A DNA stretch of 10,728 nucleotides from JBBSJV01 sp038256935 (GTDB lineage: Bacteria; Patescibacteriota; JACMRA01), in NCBI GenBank assembly GCA_038256935.1, contig JBBSJV010000051.1:1-10728 (forward strand), written 5' to 3'. This document shows, piece after piece, positions 7,462 through 10,728 of the stretch. Made by a program: the position numbers and the translations under genes. Every line of letters starts with the position of its first letter. Within the stretch, counting starts at the first letter, position 1. The notes beneath the pieces were generated by a model. The model ran no database searches. It was given only the letters and a program-made list of their open reading frames with translations, and had not been told where the DNA came from.

Positions 7462-7749
7462 ATGGAGTCTAAGGATTTAAAAGCTAAGAATTTGGAAAAG
7501 ATAGAAACTGAAACCTACAAATACATAGCCATATTTACAGTCACCAACAAAGTTGGATCATTACTAGAGGTATTAGAAATACTCAAAAAGACAGGTGCCA
7601 ACATGACCAAAATAGAATCCAAACCAATCCCAGACAAACCCTGGGAATACAAGTTCTATGTAGAGTTTGTAGGAAATGAAAAGTTTGATTTAGACGAACT
7701 AAAACACCACACAAGCAGCTTTGATTTGATTGGTATGTTTAGTGTTTGA
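7462..7749 (+). CDS. pheA: C-terminal ACT-domain fragment of prephenate dehydratase
   Basis: The ATG at 7462 opens a 95-residue ORF holding only the linker and the ACT regulatory domain (YKYIAIFTVTNKVGSLLEVL, then KIESKP). It lies in the same frame as the upstream fragment, and the 49 codons before this ATG still read as dehydratase, including DNFTRFF. The ATG is therefore an internal methionine, not a natural gene start, and it has no clear ribosome binding site. Confidence 0.6.
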   Translation: MESKDLKAKNLEKIETETYKYIAIFTVTNKVGSLLEVLEILKKTGANMTKIESKPIPDKPWEYKFYVEFVGNEKFDLDELKHHTSSFDLIGMFSV

Positions 7750-7789
7750 TAAAAGAAATATTTAAGCTATGAACTTATTACAAGTAAGT

Positions 7790-7943
7790 GTCATTGCGGA
7801 ACTCGTTTCAGAATCCCCTGTGGTGGCTAAGTGTAATAAATAAAGTGTGCTGAACTTGTTCCAACATTTAAAGCGATAAAACAAAAGCATGTCATTTGGA
7901 AGCAAAGCTGAGAAACCCCCTGTGGTCGAGTTTCTTTATTTAT
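7790..7943. repeat. Diverged repeat cluster, copy 3, in convergent gap
   Basis: Two half-units begin with GTCATT (7790 and 7891) and each carries a CCCCTGTGG motif about 25 bases on, so they are diverged direct repeats. Within the first, GGAACTCGTTTCAG (7798-7811) is mirrored by CTGAACTTGTTCC (7850-7862), giving a stem with a long loop. CTCGTTTCAGAATC resembles the complement of the right core arm of copies 1 and 2, so a shared family is likely but much decayed. It lies between pheA (+) and the unknown minus-strand gene. Confidence 0.6.
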
Positions 7944-7945
7944 CT
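7911..7945 (+). terminator. Possible terminator after pheA
   Basis: AGAAAC (7911-7916) pairs with GTTTCT (7930-7935) around a 13-base loop and is followed by a T-rich TTATTTATCTT. The stem is short and weak. It lies about 160 bases past the pheA stop inside repeat copy 3, so it may be incidental. Confidence 0.3.
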
Positions 7946-8004
7946 TAATATTTCTATACTTTAATCAATTTAAAACATATTAATGATTCCATAATTGTTG
8001 ATAA

Positions 8005-8400
8005 TTAGACATCTATAGTATGAACTGGGGGCTCTTCACCAAATAGAGCATAAAAATCTGATTCTGGTAATACATAATTATCAACTAATTTATTAACAGA
8101 TACTGTATAATCTGGATTCAAAGTATTTCTGTCAGGGGTTTTAGGGTCAAGATAACTAAATTTTACATATCTATAATTATCATGAGTGTAGGCATATGGA
8201 TGAAAAATCGTGCTTCCTGCAGGAATAGATCCTTGATTTGTTGTTTTTCTTTCATTATATAAACGGAGTCTTTCTATTTGTATTGATGCAAGATTTGGTC
8301 TTGAACTGTCATCTTTCCCGCCGCCTGCCTTTTCAATTTGATTAAATAAAATATTGTAATTCCATTTGATGTAAATTGATGGTGCTAATTTTCTAATCAT
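8005..8400 (-). CDS. Hypothetical protein, 131 residues
   Basis: I do not recognise this protein. The product from the ATG at 8400 is 131 residues, soluble-looking, with no signal peptide, membrane segment or cysteine. It is rich in Tyr, Asn and Pro. The central region (about residues 58-116: IPAGSTIFHPYAYTH, YRYVKFSYLD, then VDNYVLPESDF) alternates short beta-like stretches and loosely recalls an SH3-like barrel, but no motif is decisive. A TTG three codons upstream (8409) is an alternative start; neither has a clear Shine-Dalgarno site. It is divergent from the coiled-coil gene with 69 bases between ATGs and convergent with pheA. Typical codon use and an open frame of this length make it plausible, but it could be a remnant. 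Confidence 0.5.
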   Translation of the reverse strand: MIRKLAPSIYIKWNYNILFNQIEKAGGGKDDSSRPNLASIQIERLRLYNERKTTNQGSIPAGSTIFHPYAYTHDNYRYVKFSYLDPKTPDRNTLNPDYTVSVNKLVDNYVLPESDFYALFGEEPPVHTIDV

Positions 8401-8431
8401 AATAAACAAACCCTACCACAAAAACAAACTT

Positions 8432-8460
8432 TTGACCAGCTCCTTTTTTTGTGCTATAGC
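8432..8460 (+). promoter_or_regulatory. Promoter of the 8470 gene; -35 box shared with divergent gene
   Basis: TTGACC (8432-8437), a 17-bp spacer and TATAGC (8455-8460) lie nine bases before the ATG at 8470. On the other strand the same bases read TGGTCA (8433-8438), 17 bp from TAGGGT (8410-8415) and nine bases from the ATG at 8400. The + promoter is convincing; the minus one is weak. Confidence 0.5.
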
Positions 8461-8469
8461 ATTAATTAC

Positions 8470-9057
8470 ATGTCTTTATTTGGTAGCACTAGTTTACCCC
8501 TTTCTTTTAAAGTATCCAAGTACTTACCTTGGAATTATTTTGAAAGAGTTAAACTCCAACACCTTCGCCAGCAATCCCTATTTTCTTCTATTGAAGAAGA
8601 TTTGGTAGCTTACAAATTACGTTTATCAGCAATTTATAGCCAGCAACGTTCTCTTAATCTAGAATGGAAAAAGCTAAATAGTAACCTTAAAGTACTGGCT
8701 TTAGAACTGGCTAAACAACAAAAATTAGATGCTCAAACTTCACACTCATCTCTCAAATTTTTGTCGGCCTTTCAAGAATTAGTCGGGCAAAATAAACCTG
8801 AACAAACTATCACACAGTTAGAATCACTAGTTAACAAAGTACTTCAATATCAAAGCCTTGCTTCAACAGAAGACCAGCATGTCGATGCCCTCAAAGAATT
8901 TTTACACAATTACCTTAACAGACTTCAAGCTGAACTAAATTATTGGAAGTTAGATCAAGAAAAATCAAGTTTAGAAAAAACTATAAACTATGCTACTCAA
9001 AAACTCCAGTCTTTAGAATCTCAACACATAGGTTTTTTTGGTTTTTTTGGTTTATAG
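8470..9057 (+). CDS. Hypothetical helical, probably coiled-coil protein
   Basis: A 195-residue protein of unknown function. After a short N-terminal segment (MSLFGSTSLPLSFKVSKYLP) nearly all of it is predicted by eye to be long amphipathic helix, rich in Leu, Gln, Glu, Lys and Ser. Heptad-like leucines run at about residues 30-85 and 125-187, and there are no cysteines and no membrane segment. It ends in an odd GFFGFFGL tail encoded by two copies of GGTTTTTTT (9031-9048). The ATG at 8470 is preferred because it lies nine bases behind a promoter and matches a normal start; an in-frame TTG at 8449 would lie inside the promoter. It converges on the sufD-like gene with a 40-base gap. A structural or membrane-tethering role is conceivable, but nothing shows it. 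Confidence 0.65.
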   Translation: MSLFGSTSLPLSFKVSKYLPWNYFERVKLQHLRQQSLFSSIEEDLVAYKLRLSAIYSQQRSLNLEWKKLNSNLKVLALELAKQQKLDAQTSHSSLKFLSAFQELVGQNKPEQTITQLESLVNKVLQYQSLASTEDQHVDALKEFLHNYLNRLQAELNYWKLDQEKSSLEKTINYATQKLQSLESQHIGFFGFFGL

Positions 9058-9097
9058 CCTGAGCGTCAACTGAGAGATACCCTAAGCCTTTGCCTTA

Positions 9098-9829
9098 CTA
9101 AAAACAAATTGTAGGAAGAAATTGTTTGAACTGATTAAATTTAGCTACGATTTCAAGACACTTAGCTGACTCTACATCCAACCCTCTACTAATCATATAG
9201 TTTAAGGTATTTGAAGACAAAGAAGTAATCGCTAGGCCGTGATCTACTTTCACCTTTTGTGATTTTATTCTCAAGCTTGGCTTTGATTTAACTTTAACTT
9301 TTGGTTTGAGTTTTAGCGCGTGGTGATACCATGAGGAACTTGAGGCCAAAACATTTTCTTTTACATCAATTAGCCCATCAAAGCTAAGATCAGAACCCTC
9401 ATCTAATACACTTTGAATCTTTAAATTGGAACTTGTATTATCTGCTACAATATTTTGAGTAGTTTGAATAGTAGTTTTACTATTCATTTGATGTAACCAA
9501 AAACTGATATCTGCTTTGGCATTTGAAAACGAGTTACAGGTTAAGTTTAAATTAAAATTTGGGTTTAATAAATAAAAAACTAGTTTGGCTTTAGAATTAA
9601 TATTTAAAGCTAATTCAATTGTTTTATTTTGATGAGTTTCTTGCACTTTTTTGTTGTCTGCGTTTAGACTTATTAATTTTGATAATAATCTCTGCTCTTC
9701 AGTAACCAAATTTATTGGTAATGGTTTAGAATTATAAAAAATAATTTGTTGGAGATGTGGGGAGTCAATTTCAAGGGAAAAAATATTGCTTTCCAAATTT
9801 GATAGATCAATGTACCTGCAGTTTGTCAT
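9098..9829 (-). CDS. sufD: Short SufB/SufD-family Fe-S assembly scaffold protein
   Basis: Scaffold partner of the SufC ATPase in iron-sulfur cluster assembly. The C-terminal third matches the family: SLRIKSQKVKVDHG with His197 at the position of the functionally important SufD histidine, then LNYMISRGLDVESAKCLEIV, the counterpart of the YLRSRGI helix region. DEGSDLSFDGLIDV (143-156) fits the beta-helix strand before it. At 243 residues it is far shorter than typical SufD or SufB (over 400); the N-terminal part is poorly conserved and small. No cysteine lies in the stretch before His197 where SufB has its cluster-building Cys, so it is more SufD-like. The start ATG overlaps the sufC stop (ATGA), implying coupled translation. 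No sufB is in the window. Confidence 0.78.
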   Translation of the reverse strand: MTNCRYIDLSNLESNIFSLEIDSPHLQQIIFYNSKPLPINLVTEEQRLLSKLISLNADNKKVQETHQNKTIELALNINSKAKLVFYLLNPNFNLNLTCNSFSNAKADISFWLHQMNSKTTIQTTQNIVADNTSSNLKIQSVLDEGSDLSFDGLIDVKENVLASSSSWYHHALKLKPKVKVKSKPSLRIKSQKVKVDHGLAITSLSSNTLNYMISRGLDVESAKCLEIVAKFNQFKQFLPTICF

Positions 9830-10512
9830 AGACTTACAACATTTTGGTTTGCAATTTTTAGCACATGATCAACTTCTAAAAGCTCAGCAAACTCTGGTAA
9901 ATGACTAGAAAAGATTATTGTATTACCTTCGCCTTTGTAATGATTTAAGATTGTGGCAATAGTTTTTTTACCATTCTCATCAAGGCCAGAATCCACCTCA
10001 TCTACAAATACATATTTAGGTCTAAGCATCAACATTTGTAAGATTTCGATCCTTTTTTTCTGCCCGCCACTCAAACCATAATGAACATCATTAGTATAAA
10101 AATCATCAGCTAAACCTAGTAAATTTTGGTATTTTTTAACATCTATTAAAAAGTCTTTGATTGACTCGTATTTACTTCCTTCCTCCCCTACTTTCGAAAT
10201 AGCTTTTAGAAACTGAATAATGGAAACACCTTGCAAACTAGGTGGATCTTGAAAAATCAAAAACAGTCCTCGTTCAAACCTTTGCTGAATCGAAAGATCT
10301 TTTAAATCAATACTTTCAAGCTCGTTTCGAAATAAGGCCTGACCTGTAGTTTGAAAATTTTCAATACCGATTAGACTTTTAAAAAAAGAGGATTTACCAC
10401 TTCCGTTTTCACCCCGAAGCCAATAAATTTTACCTTGTTCAAAGTCGAAATTAATATTTTTAAGGATTTGATGATCCTGAATGGAAACTGAGAAGTTTCT
10501 AAGTTCTAACAT
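9826..10512 (-). CDS. sufC: SufC-type Fe-S cluster assembly ATPase
   Basis: ABC-type cytoplasmic ATPase that powers Fe-S assembly on the SufB/D scaffold. Seen in order: Walker A GENGSGKS (34-41), Q-loop LIFQDPPSLQGVS with Gln88, signature LSGGQKKRIEILQM (147-160), Walker B YVFVDE (167-172) running into the SufC-characteristic DSGLD, and H-loop His204 in SSHLPEF. The 228 residues are slightly short for SufC (about 250). FQ-P-x-x-x-x-GVS, KKR-x-EILQM and DSGLD separate it from other ABC ATPases. The ATG at 10512 is preceded on the minus strand by a candidate promoter: TTGTCA (10542-10547), 17 bp, a weak TTTGCT (10519-10524), then six bases. It is followed by the overlapping sufD-like gene. Confidence 0.92.
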   Translation of the reverse strand: MLELRNFSVSIQDHQILKNINFDFEQGKIYWLRGENGSGKSSFFKSLIGIENFQTTGQALFRNELESIDLKDLSIQQRFERGLFLIFQDPPSLQGVSIIQFLKAISKVGEEGSKYESIKDFLIDVKKYQNLLGLADDFYTNDVHYGLSGGQKKRIEILQMLMLRPKYVFVDEVDSGLDENGKKTIATILNHYKGEGNTIIFSSHLPEFAELLEVDHVLKIANQNVVSL

Positions 10513-10556
10513 GTATTAAGCAAAGATGAAAAACTAAAATCTGACAAACCACCTAT

Positions 10557-10650
10557 CTCTCAACCGCCGTTTGGCTCTATCGGGCAAAACAAGTCCGATC
10601 TGTTCATGCTTGGCTACGCTTAGCACTTCTCTCAATCGCCGTTTGGCCCT
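10557..10650. repeat. Pair of 22-bp direct repeats with hairpins between
   Basis: Two 22-base copies, differing at two positions and sharing the core CGCCGTTTGGC, start at 10557 and 10629. Between them lie ATCGG/CCGAT (10579-10599) and GCTA/TAGC (10613-10624) inverted repeats. The stretch is clearly richer in G and C than its surroundings. It fills the gap before sufC, and the second copy overlaps the stop codon of the gene at the right edge. It could be an intergenic repeat family member or a structured transcript. Confidence 0.55.
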
Positions 10651-10728
10651 ACTCCACCTCCGCAATAATCTGATAACTCCCCTTAGGCAAATCTGTAAAT
10701 TGATAAGTTCCTAAATTGTAACTTTCAG
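10649..10728 (-). CDS. C-terminal end of a Cna-B / carboxypeptidase-regulatory-like domain protein
   Basis: Only the last 25 codons and the TAG stop fall inside the window; the gene begins beyond the right edge. They read ESYNLGTYQFTDLPKG then SYQIIAEVE. The pattern of a beta strand, F-x-x-LP-x-G-x-Y and a final strand is the hallmark end of Cna-B, SdrD-B or carboxypeptidase-regulatory-like domains, usual in secreted or cell-surface proteins. The rest of the protein is not visible, so its role is unknown. It lies upstream of sufC on the same strand with about 136 bases between. Confidence 0.6.
   Translation of the reverse strand, partial: ESYNLGTYQFTDLPKGSYQIIAEVE

Larger units (their letters stand above)
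6922..7749 (+). pseudogene. pheA: Prephenate dehydratase with ACT domain, interrupted by in-frame TAA
   Basis: Read straight through, the frame encodes a full-length P-protein-type enzyme (275 codons) that would turn prephenate into phenylpyruvate. Motifs in order are GPTFSYSHQA, PVENSIAGDV, SHTQAINQC, DSTS-stop-GAKIVAE, the catalytic DNFTRFFVI, then a C-terminal ACT domain with the phenylalanine-binding KIESKPIPDKPWEY. Only codon 131 (7312-7314, TAA) breaks it; both sides are well conserved and in the same phase. The stop is overlapped by AAGGAG, with an in-frame ATT five bases further on. It could therefore be a very recent pseudogene, a sequencing error, a recoded stop or a split gene restarted from a non-standard codon. 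The true stop is TGA followed by TAA. Confidence 0.85.

Noticed and set aside
7312..7749. Alternative genetic code with reassigned stop codons to explain the pheA stop
   Set aside because: TAA ends several genes here (gatA, the mutase, the aminotransferase), TAG ends atpA and TGA ends sufC in an ATGA overlap, so all three act as stops and a general reassignment does not fit.
1523..7943. The repeats as a CRISPR array
   Set aside because: Copies are several kilobases apart, palindromic, diverged and without spacers or cas genes.
8449..8470. TTG start at 8449 for the coiled-coil protein
   Set aside because: It would lie inside the -35/-10 promoter interval; the ATG at 8470 is nine bases past the -10 box.
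9826..10512. Generic ABC transporter ATPase instead of SufC
   Set aside because: DSGLD after Walker B, KKR-x-EILQM after the signature and the overlapping SufD-like gene all point to SufC.
1..10728. tRNA or rRNA genes
   Set aside because: No cloverleaf with a T-loop GTTCRANYC core or rRNA-like conserved stretch was seen on either strand by eye.

Overview
The window is AT-rich bacterial DNA with short intergenic gaps and the standard genetic code: TGA is a real stop, seen in the ATGA overlap of sufC and sufD. The combination of a V/A-type ATPase, a two-gene SufC plus short SufB/D-like pair, few Shine-Dalgarno sites and apparently leaderless promoters would suit a small-genome lineage such as Patescibacteria. 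That assignment is inference; no rRNA or marker gene here settles it.

Layout, left to right. A 5'-truncated V/A-type ATPase catalytic subunit A (+) ends at 1499. A repeat-rich gap (1500-1799) follows. A leftward pair comes next: a sterol desaturase/fatty acid hydroxylase family membrane protein (2982-3737), then a RecJ-like protein (1800-2972) that lacks the catalytic DHH half. A divergent intergenic region (3738-3927) leads into gatA (3928-5433, +). A second repeat element (5471-5676) separates gatA from a leftward pair: chorismate mutase (6607-6882) and a branched-chain-type aminotransferase (5688-6602). Divergent from that pair is pheA (prephenate dehydratase plus ACT domain, 6922-7749), which is broken by one in-frame TAA. 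A third, diverged repeat cluster precedes an unknown protein on the minus strand (8005-8400). A helical, probably coiled-coil protein (8470-9057, +) converges on sufD-like and sufC (9098-10512, -). At the right edge is a repeat-bearing gap and the C-terminal tail of a leftward protein that looks like a Cna-B/carboxypeptidase-regulatory-like domain.

How the genes fit together: chorismate mutase, prephenate dehydratase and the aminotransferase supply the three steps from chorismate to phenylalanine, if pheA still works. SufC and the short SufD-like protein form an Fe-S cluster assembly pair. GatA is the amidase subunit of the tRNA-dependent amidotransferase; gatB and gatC are not here.

The points most worth checking are these. 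Two genes are interrupted or truncated at stop codons buried in Shine-Dalgarno-like sequence. A palindromic repeat family fills three of the four convergent gaps and none of the divergent ones. Several genes share one promoter geometry (TTG-type -35, 17-bp spacer, -10 box, 6-9 bases, ATG), which predicts leaderless mRNAs. No complete unknown multi-gene system is evident.
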